A stretch of 64,000 bases of DNA. It comes from Melanocharis versteri (taxonomy: Eukaryota > Chordata > Aves > Passeriformes > Melanocharitidae). This document shows, piece by piece, positions 25,601 through 37,220 of the stretch. Both the position numbers and the translations under genes were made by a program. Location of the stretch: NCBI GenBank assembly GCA_013397845.1, contig VZTG01007436.1, positions 1,586,181 through 1,650,180 of the forward strand. The letters run 5' to 3'. Positions within the stretch are counted from its first letter, which is position 1, and each line of letters starts with the position of its first letter. Below the pieces are notes generated by a model that was not told where the DNA came from, ran no database searches, and worked only from the letters and a program-made list of their open reading frames with translations.

Positions 25601-27014
25601 AATTTACACCTAGAGCTGCACAAAGATTAAGGACCTGTCTCTGCTCTTTGGGTTAATCTTAAGAAATCCCCCACGTAAGACTACATGCACATATCGTTAC
25701 CATTATCATTCTTGTTTCAGCTCCTAAGAGGCACTGGCCACTAGTCCCCAGCTGTGCAAGATGTGGGAATTCAAACCCATTTAGATCCTGGGGCAGTAGG
25801 TGGTTGGGATGCACATCCCTGGTATCTCAAATGCCAGTCTGACCACTGAAGAACTGTGAGAATTCATTCTCAGACAGCTAGGAAAGTTACTGGCTTAGAA
25901 AGGAGGATTTCTTACTTCCCTTGGTAAGAAATGAGGGAGTTTAACTGAGGGTGGAGTGACAGACAGATAAATTCCTCAGTGTTTCTGAAGGCATTTCTCA
26001 GAACTAAAATAAAGGTAGTTTTGGTTCCTTAATCAAGAGTGCTGACTTTCTTAAAGATTTTGTCTTAATTGTTAGTAATATGTGGCATTCTTGAAAGGTT
26101 TTCTCTGTTTTAGATCATTAAGAGGAGTTCAGTTTTGTCTAAAGATTTTGGTACATTAATGTTCCCAAGTGCAGGAAAGAAAAGGCTGAAGTTGACTTGG
26201 ATTCAGATCCATATTTTCTTGATTCCTTTTCTTCCCTCAATCACACAAGTCTTAAGAAAAAGCTTGTATGGCATTACCCATCTTCTAATCATTATCCCTG
26301 GGATATTGTCCTGCCAGGTCTGTGCTAGGCATGAACTAACTTGTCAGCTAGCTACAAACACAGGCAGGGTAACTGAGGACTACCACCCTATTTAGATAAA
26401 GAAACCTAAGATGGGGTGTGGCTGACAAGATTGCTGAGTCTTCCAGGACAGACCTGTGGGGAATCTCATGGCAAAACCCTCAGAATCATGCTCTCAGGCT
26501 GAAGATCCCTTCTGGCACAAACCTTGTGTGCTGCTACATCCTTTTTGCTGCCTGAGCATAGGCCAAAGGTGAAAGATTTTTGGAAGGCCTTTTCTTCTGC
26601 CAGAAGTGATTAATGGAAAGCAGACGGCCAGCAGATCGGAATAACAGCTTGAGTGCCAGGATCCTGCCGAAAGAAGTGTGCTTGTGCATTAGGATTACTG
26701 AGCACTGGCTTTTGTCACTTGAACATCTGTATCCTGCTCTGAGGATTTCAAAGCACATCTGACATTCATCCTCTTGGAAAATGAAAGCACAGTAGTCCCA
26801 GGCATGCCAAAGACTTCAGTGGGCTTAATCAGACAAGCCTATTATACTGCCCTGGCTTCTCAGAGAGCTTATTTAAAACAGTGAGAATATTTTCAAATCA
26901 GTCTCCTACACATAAATTCCCTGAGCTATAAGAAATCAGGACTACAATAAAAGAAAATAAACGCATTACTAATAAAGCTGTCTATTTGTGCCTGCAATGA
27001 AGAGCTGAGTAAAA

Positions 27015-27156
27015 CTAAAAAAAAGCACAAACAAAAAAACCAAAACCAAAACCCAACCTACTTCCCCCCACCTCCCCAAAAAAACCCACCAAAAACCCCC
27101 CAAAAAAACCCAAACCAAAACAACGAACCTCAAAAGAACAAGAGAGAGAGAGAGAA
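27015..27156. repeat. A/C-rich low-complexity tract with adjoining AG repeat
   Basis: The + strand is almost pure A and C from 27015 to 27125 (runs such as ccaaaaaaacccacc), followed by an AG dinucleotide repeat at about 27140-27156. The long reverse frames across it are low-complexity artefacts. Confidence 0.85.
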
Positions 27157-30100
27157 AAACAATGTGTATGCAATTGTTCTTGGTCCCATGCATCATGCAG
27201 TCTAAGCCAGCTCACAGAAGCCTGATGAGCTGTGAGCTGCTGGCAGTGCCAGCTGTAGAAGCATTGAGAACACAAGGCTGTGGATTGATTGGCAGGTTGG
27301 ATGCTGCAGAGAAAGGCCAGGGAGGCAGATGTATCAAAAAGCATCCACAGCAACACTTCACACTACTTTCACTGCAACTTGTGTCAGAAGAAAGCTGCCA
27401 AGTATACTGAAAATGGTGCTGGAGGCATGAAGGCCTGGAACAGAATGTCTCCTTCCTGGGAACAACCACAGCTCAGCTGAGAAACCCCAGGATGGAGTGA
27501 AGTCCTACACAATATGACTCATGTTATATTTGGCACCTAGTGCAGCTAATCTTATGCTATAGTACTGAACAAATGTTAACAGCCATATAATAGCACAAAG
27601 TTCAAAAGTTCACTGTATCTTTGAACCAGTCATCCTGGACTGGTGGATATACAGCCTGGAACTGCATTTGATTAATGCAAAAGCCATCTTTATTTTAGGA
27701 TTTTTGTTTTGGTTTTTGTTACTTCTTTTTCATAACCTAAGACACTGTCAAAAATATTGGATATCACGGGGTTTGATTTTCAAAGGGTAGATTATTCAGC
27801 CCTTTCTGGCTTAAAAGTGCTTGAAAAAAACCACTTTGTTCACACTTGCAAAATGTAGATATTTCCATTTACTGCTGCTGGGTGAGTTTTCAGTGATGGG
27901 AGAACCCTGGATGACTATGCCACCAAGCTGAGGCATGTTAGGGAGCTGTTTCCTGTGTCTAAACAGAACTGAGATCTCCATGTAAAGCATCTTGCAGGCT
28001 TTATCTTTGTCATTCTCTAGCTTCTATTTTAGTGTTCTGTATAATAAATCTTATATTATTATCTTCTGATCTCATTACAGCCTTCTCCTATGAATATCTA
28101 ATCTTGGTGGACACATCTAGAACATTGAAGGATGACTTTTGGGTAGCTGCTGACTTAGTTATACTGGAAATGCAGGATTGCTAACACTATCCATGAGACT
28201 CCCTGCATAGCTGAATCTCTGTAACTGCTATTACTTGCAACCTTGGTACAGCATAATTTTTTTTTTGTTCTCTGAAAGAATTAATATATCTAGGTTATTC
28301 TAATTAGTAGCTTTCTATTACAGTCATAAAAAGCTTTAAATTTTGTCCCTCTTACCAGGAAAAACAGGGAGAAGCTGAACTGATAAAGAAAGCACAACAG
28401 TTGAAGCCTGACTCAGAACTATAATTACTGTGGCTTGGTTGAATCTCCAAGCCTGTCTGCAAGAAGTGTTTTGAAGTAAAAGATTATTTTTTTTATCCTT
28501 TCCACAGTGATACCTGAGGTGGGATAACTTAAAAGCAGTTTGGCACATGGGACTGAAGACCTGAGAAGTGAGATTTTAGTGCAAATACACAATAGAAAGG
28601 AAAGTTTCTGAGTTTCTCAACTCCTGAAACGCACAAAGTCAAATATTCATTAACTGAAGCATCAAAACCGTTTCTGTTTCTCAGTGCCATGGGCCCTGTC
28701 AGACAAAAGTGCATGGATTCACACAAGGAGAACCTTGGATGTGCTGGATGACTGTAACACTTCAATCTCAGTATCATTTAGGAAGCATTACTAAGCTGTT
28801 GATGTTCACCTGGATAATACATTTGTAGACACCACTACAGAACAGTATGGTTTATATGTTCAATAATTTTCTAAAATGTGGGAAGCTATTTCAGAAAAAA
28901 AAATTCAACTTCTTTAAAAAGACATATTTTTACTACATTCATAAACTTAAATATGCAGTGTGTACCTAAGTTTTAGGCAAAATGCAGTTTGAAATGTGAA
29001 GTTTAAATGTATTTAAGAATTTATTGAATTGAATTGTAGTTCTTTGTTATATTCTATTTCTTAAGGTTATATTTTCTTTTTGAATCATGCAAGCTGCCTG
29101 GAAACTTTCATCCTGGATCTGAAAACATCCTACCAGAAAACTTTATCTCTACATGACAAAAATGGAGCAAAGGCTCACTTCCCTCTCTGAATGGACTCTG
29201 TCCTTGTGATCACTCCTTATGATCAATGAACCACGTGCTATTTCTCTATATATGTCCTGGCTAACCTCTTAATGTTTATTACTTCCTTAATCTGTTGCTG
29301 GGTTAATTGAATCATTGGCCCATGTCCTGCTGTGAATGCCCATCGAGAGACAGAGGTCTGTTTGGTTGACAGCCCTCAGTGACATTTTTTAGACATATGT
29401 ATTTTGTGGATCATTACTTGCAGATCTTTGTCCTAAAGATCTGTTTTGGGTTCTGGTTGTAACTGACACTGATGAAGTGAGTGACACTGAAATCTTCCAC
29501 AACCTGCACCTGTGAGCCCATCTGCAACCACACACCATCCATTTTCCTCAGCACAGGCTTTTCAAGTCTCTGCAGCATATTGTATCTGAAAGCCAGCAAT
29601 TTTTAGCAATAACTACTTCTACTAGGAGGCAGTAGTGTCAGACAAATGTCTCTCCAAGCCATAGCATAGGAGAATTTTTTAAATGCCTGAATTCTAAAAA
29701 TGTGGTGAATGTGTTCTCAGGGTATGAAATAGGTATGCCCAGATATGTCTTCCTTCCAATCAGAAAGGTAGGACAGCTAGGAAGTTGTTTAGCTTTATTT
29801 TAGAATGGTGCATGATTTCTCCTGGTGGTTTGGTTGTATACAAATAATACAGCCTCTTTAGACTGTGATATGTCACATTTGTTGTATCTTTCTTGTTACC
29901 TTTGAATGTGGAGGATTTTAGCGTGTGTATATTTTTAAGGAGTATCTTTTCTGTCTTTTTATTACATGCTGTGTTAGTTTTACGCCTGGGTATGCAAGTT
30001 TTTCAACGTGACATTAAAAAAAAAAAAGTTGTAGTTATGTAAGGGTTGGAAAGCAGGACAATTTTTTTCAATGTTCACTTTGTGCTGGGCTGTACAAAAG

Positions 30101-31042
30101 AGGTCAATGTCATTACTCCCTTTTTGCAGAAGGACAAAGAATCTTAAAGAGAAGTAAAATTAATTGCTGCACATAAACCTGTAGTAAAGCCCTGATTTCT
30201 TGATTCTTGTCAGAAGACACCTTTGCACTCGTTCCTGTCACAGTTCATTATCCCCTTGTATTAGTACCTACTCGTGCTTCTGTCTGTCTGCCTTTGGTTT
30301 TCACACTCTTTTCTGTTCTTTGCTCCTGAACACAGGAGGCATTTAGGGTTCTTACGCTCCTGAATGGTCACCTGTAGGGACTTTCTGTTCTGCTCAGAAC
30401 CACAGCCAAACTTACAATACAGGGTTAAATTGCAGAAATCTCATTCCACGGTTTCAGCTGTGGGATGCAGTATGCACAGGTGCTCCTGGGAGATGGCTTA
30501 GACCAATTACATTAAGTGCAGAGACTAAGCGTGCGCCTCCATCAGTACACCCTTAACAGAAAGTCGCCAAACTGTACCATGGGAGATCCTTCTGAAGTTT
30601 ATAGGTTGAGAAAGTGAGTTTTACTAGACAGCAAAAGGGCAATTCTTCCATGTGATGTCCGAAATACCCACCTCAACAAGAAATGCACAGAGCCGCCTCA
30701 AATCATTGTAAGAACTATTTCAATTGGGCAAACAGCATTTTTCCCTTATAAAGCACTGAACATTTTAATCAAAACTTCCAAAAAAATGTTCTGGTTTACA
30801 CAAATTTCTGGAACTAGAACCTCCAATGTGAGTAAACAAAAACGAATAAATGAAATAAAGTATTACTAAAAGAAGACATTTTATTGGTGGTGATTAGGCA
30901 GATGTAATTATAAGAACCACTATCATCAGCTCTGCTGCGCTGAGTCTGGCACTGAGCACCTGGACACTAACTAGAATATGATTGTACGTATACACAGTCA
31001 AATTCCTGTGAAAGAGGAAAAATCTGCCACAGCTCCTTATTT

Positions 31043-31071
31043 TTGTGTGTGTGTGTGTGTGAGGGTGTGTG
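31043..31071. repeat. GT microsatellite
   Basis: About nine GT units, an interruption (gaggg), then further GT units. Confidence 0.9.
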
Positions 31072-31479
31072 TTCTATTATCTTATATTCAAATGAAAATG
31101 CAACCCTTAAAGGACTGGATGAGTCACATATGTTGGCAAAGGTTGCTTACTTTCCGCATGCCGCGGAAGGGTGTGGACTACACAGTTTTTCAAGGAAATC
31201 ATGCAGGCAGAAAAAGTAATTAATTCACTACTTTTATATGTAGATAAGTCACTTCTTGTAGGTTTTATAAGAGGTTTGTCCTATCAAGATAAGCCTGTCC
31301 CCCCAGGTAACCAGCTGTGTCAGATTGCTCCGGTTAAACTCCAGCTGATCACGGATCAATCGGTTTTCGGTCAGCTCCACCTGAGTTGTCCGCTTCCACA
31401 CGGGATGTGCTGCCGGGTGTGCAGGAGCACTCGGTGTACCCTGGCATGTCAGTCTGCTTTTAGAAAGACGGTGCCAAGA

Positions 31480-32060
31480 GCCTGAACTCCCTCTTTGTCG
31501 CTGTCTCCTTTTTCAAAGCCCGGGCTGTCCCTCAGCACCCCCAGCTCCACCTCGGCCGCCCCGCCGGCCGGGAAAGCCTGCCCTCCGCTGCCGGTGCTCC
31601 CGCAAAGCAGTACCCAGGGAATGACGGGGAACGAAGCGCCCAGCGCAGTGCCGGCCCTGCCGGGGCTCCAGCGCCCGTGTTCGGCCGGCACTTCACCCTT
31701 CATTCCCGTATGGCTGCAGGATAAAACTGGGGCCATCCCACACTCCGCAGGGATGTGCGACGGCTGGTCCCACTCGCTCAGGGGTCACAGGCATCGCGCC
31801 CACAAGCCAAACGCGACAGCCGCCGCAGGGTGCGGGACCCGCTGGCCAGCTCGGCCTCGTCCTGTCGCTCAGCACCACCATCCTTCCCTCAGCACATCTG
31901 CTTCCAAGAATCTCCTGCTTTCCCCTAGTTTAATGACCCATCAATCTTCCTTCCCAGCCACAGGGGATGGTGCCTTTCGGCCTCCGGAGCCAAGGCACGC
32001 TCCGTGTCAGCGCTCAGCCAGCCGGCCCGGCTGAAGCTTCCTCCGAGTCCGAGCCATTTG
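31480..32060. promoter_or_regulatory. Orphan GC-rich, CpG-dense island between the two genes
   Basis: GC content and CpG density rise abruptly for about 580 bases, with clusters such as ccgccccgccggccggg. A frame is open for 179 codons on the + strand (31495-32034), but its Pro/Ser/Ala-rich translation resembles no family I know and is probably a GC artefact. The island is 4-5 kb upstream of the VDAC2 island. It may be a promoter of an unseen transcript, or an upstream VDAC2 regulatory island. Confidence 0.5.
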
Positions 32061-33240
32061 GGGCAGGAGCTCAGGCTCCAGCAGCCTGAACCCCTCCAGC
32101 CTGGCTATTGCAAATGGCCTGCCATCACTTGCTACGCTTGTAAAGCCTGCAACAAACAGGCACCCTAGAAAGAGAGGTGACCTTAAGAAAGACCTACTTC
32201 CAGGGAGAAACTGATTGAACTGCAGATTGGTACGACAGCAAATACTATTAGGATTTTACCATTGTTTATTTTTTAAGAAGGAAACTCAGTCCCTCAAAAG
32301 CAAATAGTCAACAACGTGCTGTTACTGTGGAGATGCTCTCAGGTTTAGAGCTGTTTACAGTAAAGACCATCATCAGAATACTGAGCACAATAAGGACACC
32401 CTGCAAATAATTGTGAAAGGTTGTGAAGCCAAGGTAGCGCAATTTTTTTTCATGGAGGAATTTGCCTGGGGGCAAGCTGTTTTCTACTTCCCCTCTCCAA
32501 GCCCCCTTCGGAACATAGTACAAAACTCTTGGGCACAGTCCTGTGCATGTTCCTCTTCCATAGCTGAGCTTTGCTTTGTTCCCACCAAGGTGTTATTTAC
32601 AGCATTTAGGTTTAACACTGGAGTGGCTTCAGTGAGAGATGAGGCCATAAAAACATTGCTCAACATCTTGTGCACCTCACTCGGCTTTACAAGGAGAAAA
32701 GCAGTGTCGTGGAGGCAACCAAATTCTTTTCAGCAAGGCAAGTATTGTCTTGGAGGCCTGTTGCTCTGCAGTTTAATTCCTTTGGTGTAAAGTGCCCTGG
32801 GTCTTCTGAGACATGTAATCCTCATTCAACTTCTTACAAAAAACTTGAGATAACTGAGAAATTTGCAGCCTCTAAAACTAAGTACCATGCATCCATCTGA
32901 CAGAGTAACTGCTACAGCCTGCACCATGAGCAGAAATATCAACAATACAGCATAATGAGTAGAAGTTCTCATATTTATTTCAGGTGAGAACTATTGCACC
33001 ATCACTCAAACCTATTGTTCCTCATAAGTGATTTGGAACACTGGGCATATCTCTTTGAGTTTCTCAGTGAGTTTTGCGTTAATTTTTCTGTTTTGCTTAT
33101 GGGTCAGCATTTGATTGTGTGATTGCCCCTCCCTTTTTTGCATTTATCCCCTCCAAGGAATGAAGCCTATTAATTAACTTATTTCAGGATGGCAGGACAC
33201 CTGATGGTTTGGAAATCTATCAGGAAGATTAAAAAAAAGT

Positions 33241-33355
33241 CTTATTCCTTGAAGAAAAAAAAAAAACCCCAACAACAACAACAAAAANAAAAAAAAAGCC
33301 TTATTCCTTGAAGATAAAAAAAAAAAACAAACCACCAACAACAAAAAAAAACCTA
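33241..33355. repeat. Duplicated 59-base A-rich block
   Basis: cttattccttgaaga followed by an A/C run occurs at 33241 and again at 33300. The offset is 59 bases and the copies differ mainly in the A/C part. One unresolved base (33288) sits in the first A run, so copy number and run length are uncertain. Confidence 0.85.
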
Positions 33356-35675
33356 AGGCAATGAAAACTACAAGAAAAAGAAAAATTAAGGAAAAAATTA
33401 TTATCAACCAAATTAAAATTCAGAGGAACAAATAAGTATAGGCTCTTCTGCATAGGGTTGCTTTTTATTTCAGTTTCTTCTTGCTCTTTAACAGAACCTT
33501 TTCCACATCCCTCTTATTATTTATTAGGGAATAAGGTGCTTTAGTGTTGAACATGTACTAGAAGAGCATGCAGTGTCTCCACAGGCCATAAAAAATATGG
33601 ATTGGATTTTTAGTCTGCTTTGCCTGTAGAGCTATGGACAATCACCTTTCATTAGCTATGTAGTTGTAAGGTGCTTTGTGTCTCCACTAGTCTTAGTAGG
33701 GACTGCAAACAAGTTGGTTCCCTTGTTGACTTTCTCAAATTTGGATTCTGTTTACTTTCTCAGCTCTAAAATCACTGGTTAATATTAGCTGGTGTTCTTC
33801 TGAGCGAAAGTATTATCTCTATCAGATTATTTAAATGTGTTAGCTCTGTGTGGACCTGTTTTAAGTGTGCCTTAGAATCTGGTTTAAGTCAAACTTCTTC
33901 CTAGTACTTTTTCAGCTAAACTGAAAGAAGGTTACTTAAAACTACTTAGGAAAAAATTGAAAGGCATTAAGTCTGTCAATCTAATGGATCCTGAAGTATG
34001 GGCCTCTGCTGGTTGCCCTCTTAGGGCTTTCTAGAGGCCTAGTTTGCATAAGGGCAGTTGTAAGGTATCAAAAAAAAGGCATAGACAATCTAATATCCCT
34101 GCCTCTGGGATGATGAAGTGAGCAATGATTTAGGCAGCACATACCTAAAAGAAACAGTGTAAGAACAGCATAAACTTAAATGATACCTCCATTTGCAACT
34201 CAGGGGTTTTCTGACTCCAAACAGGCTATACAGCCATATGTAATTGTTGAATAGATTAGTAATTAGTAATCCTCGCTGGATTTCTCTTCCACAAGCCTGT
34301 CTAGTTTCCCCTGGAGCCCATAGAAACATTCAGCTTCTTGTATCAGGCAATTCCACTGGATTGCACTCCTTGTAGAAAAAACCCTTGGCTTCTTTTTTGT
34401 TCTGAATTTGTTTCTCGTTAGCGTCAACTATTTTCCACCCTTTCCCTGCTGGTTACACATTCACAATCTTTGCTATATCCCCTAAGTCAGCTTGTTTCAG
34501 AATGAGGAGTCCTAAATCACTTAGCTGTTCATTGCTAGACCTTTTGTAAGGCTTCTCCACTGAATCTTCAACTCGAAGGTCTGCATCCTGAGGGGAGAGC
34601 AAACAATGACTTCGGGCTCGTGTCAGAAGTGAACGTAAGTTATCTAAACTGTTTGGTGGACACTGGTATGTACTGTAGCCACTTGCTCTCTTTTTGTTGC
34701 TCACATGCACTACTTCAGTAATTGTGATTATAAATTTTGGAGAGAGTAGCAGAGTTTGTGTTCAAATGGGTTGTTTTTTTCCAAGCGGTACCAGTAACAC
34801 ACGTGACTCTGATGTCAGTTATACATAAATATGGCCGTATTCATACAAAATGGTAACAGTTCAACTGCAACTGGTCCCAAAACCTGACAGCTGCTGAATT
34901 TCAATAGAAAACCAGCCCATTCAGAGGGAGTGCACCTACACAGGAGGTGTGTGCACTGAATGGTATGAGGAGATCACTATGAAGAAAGGTCCAGAGTAAT
35001 TCCAAAGGCTTGCTACTGCAGGCCTGAAGTTGTGCCTTTTCGGTGCTCTGAGCTTTAACAGATATGCTGAGAGAAATAAGGCGCAGTTGTACGAGGGAGG
35101 GGCAGGGAAGAGTGAGTAAAAAACACTGGCAGGCAGAGGCTGTTGCTACGGAAGCCTGGAACAGTAATGCAGAGGAGTTTGTGTGCTGTTGTCTGTCTCA
35201 GATTATGCCTCTGCCTTGTCTCACAAAGCAAGTGATTAATTGCTTTTTTTGCTCAGGGTGGGGCAGTAATTGCTTTCCTGGATTGCTAAAAATAAAGCCA
35301 AATCATTACTAAAATATTAATCTCTAAAGGAAGAAAAAAAGGCAGAGTGCTGATGTCTCCTACAAGCAACTGAGCTTTTATCCAGAATGAATTTATAGTA
35401 CTGGTATGAATAATAAATGCACGTCTTTAAATAATGAGCAACTTATACCACAATCTATTTTTGCTTAATCAGATCTCTATTTATTCCTAATGTATGTTTC
35501 CATACACAATAAGACACACTGGGTTTCTTTTCCCACTGTTATTTATTTTCTCAGTATGTGGCTTTCCTTCTTGATTCATCAATACATATCTGTCTGTGCA
35601 ATGCCAAATTATCTTATTTAAAACTATCAAAATGAAACATCTCTTGGATCTTTTGATGTGGAAGCATTGGACTTG

Positions 35676-35704
<29 letters not shown>
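35676..35704. repeat. CA microsatellite
   Basis: Uninterrupted (CA) for 29 bases. Confidence 0.95.
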
Positions 35705-35706
<2 letters not shown>

Positions 35707-36199
35707 AAATCTGTTGCTTATCTTTTGATATAACAAGCAGGTGCTGACTGGCATTATGTTGGGCCTTGCTGCTAATCTGCTCTCAATGTCCTGGAAAATC
35801 ACTGTAGTACCATGTGTTTTGGAAAATTAATTGTGCTATTATGTATTTTTCATATTACACAAATACAATTTTTACTTGTAAATGAATTTTATTTCCTTGA
35901 GGAATTTGAGATCATGTCATAATCCAAGCAAGGAGGGAAGAAGATGAATTTTAGAAATGGCTATCGTGCAGTTCCTTGGCCTAGCAATGGTCTGTGCATT
36001 GGTGACTTGGCGATTCCTCCTGCGGAGCTGTGCAGTGGCTGCTGCGCAACAGTCGTGTGACTGTGTTCTCCAGGTATGATTTATGGTCAGACAGCACTAT
36101 CTAGGAAAGGTTTCTGAGGGTTATTTCTTCTCTTGGCCTGAGACACGCTGTGCTCTTATGCGGGGTGTCTGTGGGTGGTGACTGGAAGACGTAAAAACG

Positions 36200-37220
36200 G
36201 AGTTTAGGCAATCGGAAAGTCTGTGGCAACTTGTCTGAAGGAGGCACCAAAGCTTGTTAGATGGAGTACAAGTGCCAGAACAGCAATGGAACAGCCGCCC
36301 TGCGGGGTGTCCCTGTGTGTCTGTGGCTTTCGGGAGGCAGCAGCAGAGCGTGTGAGGTGTGATGTGCTCAGTGGCAGCGGAACAGCCACGGCGAGCAGCC
36401 CTGCGGAGCGATGCTGAGCGCTGCGTCATCGCCCTGTGCTCGGCGGGCGCTCTTCCCTGTAGAAGGAAAAGGGCTCCAGTGGGCTATGAGGCGGAGGGGC
36501 TGCTCCCGGCAAGCGCCATCTGCACAAACGCCCTCGGCTGCGGAGCGGGTGTCCGCGGCCGGCCCCAGCTGAAGGGCTTCTCCGGTCCGCGTGCCAGGAC
36601 GGGAGGCGGATGGGCCCTCGGAGGGTGACCGGTAGTTTCCCGGGAAGGGCAGCGGCGCACGGATATTGTTGTATGTACAGGCGAGGGCCGCCCGTCCCCA
36701 AAGGGTGAAGAACATTCCCCAGGGCGGAAGACTCCCGAGCGCGGCTGCTCGGGCCGCTGAGGAACTGCTCCTGCCCCGCGGCGGCCCCGGCCCTGCGCCC
36801 AGCGNNNNNNNNNNNNNNNNNNNNNNNNNNNNNNNNNNNNNNNNNNNNNNNNNNNNNNNNNNNNNNNNNNNNNNNNNNNNNNNNNNNNNNNNNNNNNNNN
36901 NNNNNNNNNNNNNNNNNNNNNNNNNNNNNNNNNNNNNNNNNNNNNNNNNNNNNNNNNNNNNNNNNNNNNNNNNNNNNNNNNNNNNNNNNNNNNNNNNNNN
37001 NNNNNNNNNNNNNNNNNNNNNNNNNNNNNNNNNNNNNNNNNNNNNNCGGGGCGGGCGGCGCGCCTGGCGCCGGGCCTAGGGCTGCCGCTCGGCCCGGCCC
37101 GGCCCTGCCTTGCCCGGGTGCGGCCGCATCCCCGCTCTCCCTTTCGCTGCCCTTCCTCCTCGGGAGGCGCTGCTTTACTGCCCCTGCCTTCGCTTCCTGA
37201 GCCCGTAGTCCATTTCCAGA
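36200..37220 (+). promoter_or_regulatory. VDAC2: CpG island, probable VDAC2 promoter and first exon (with gap)
   Basis: GC-rich, CpG-dense sequence builds up from about 36.2 kb and peaks on either side of a 242-base gap at 36805-37046. It lies 3.2 kb upstream of the exon with the VDAC2 start codon, which has only five bases of 5' UTR after its acceptor. A non-coding or short-coding first exon is therefore expected here. Possible donors after the gap include gtgagt at 37285. The 301- and 137-codon frames across the gap are artefacts of unknown bases. Confidence 0.7.
36805..37046. other. Assembly gap (242 N)
   Basis: Run of N inside the VDAC2 CpG island. It may hide the first exon and transcription start. 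Confidence 0.99.

Larger units (their letters stand above)
22641..31480. other. Intergenic region between SAMD8 and the 31.5-kb island
   Basis: No coding exon was recognised on either strand. Open frames here are short and of random composition. Notable content: an A/C-rich tract with C runs and an AG repeat (27015-27156) and a GT microsatellite (31043-31071). The part at 24.3-25.4 kb is somewhat more GC-rich but I see no family in it. Confidence 0.55.
32061..36100. other. Intergenic region upstream of the VDAC2 island
   Basis: AT-rich sequence without a recognised gene. It holds a duplicated A-rich block (33241-33355), a possible very old interspersed repeat on the minus strand (about 34070-34730), a CA microsatellite (35676-35704) and a 40-codon hydrophobic open frame (35957-36079). 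Confidence 0.5.

Noticed and set aside
27015..27356. Reverse frames rich in Phe, Gly, Val and Leu
   Set aside because: Translation of the A/C-rich low-complexity tract, not a membrane protein.
31495..32034. 179-codon forward frame in the 31.5-kb island
   Set aside because: GC-rich DNA has few stop codons; the Ser/Pro/Ala-rich product shows no domain and there are overlapping frames on the other strand. Kept only as an island.
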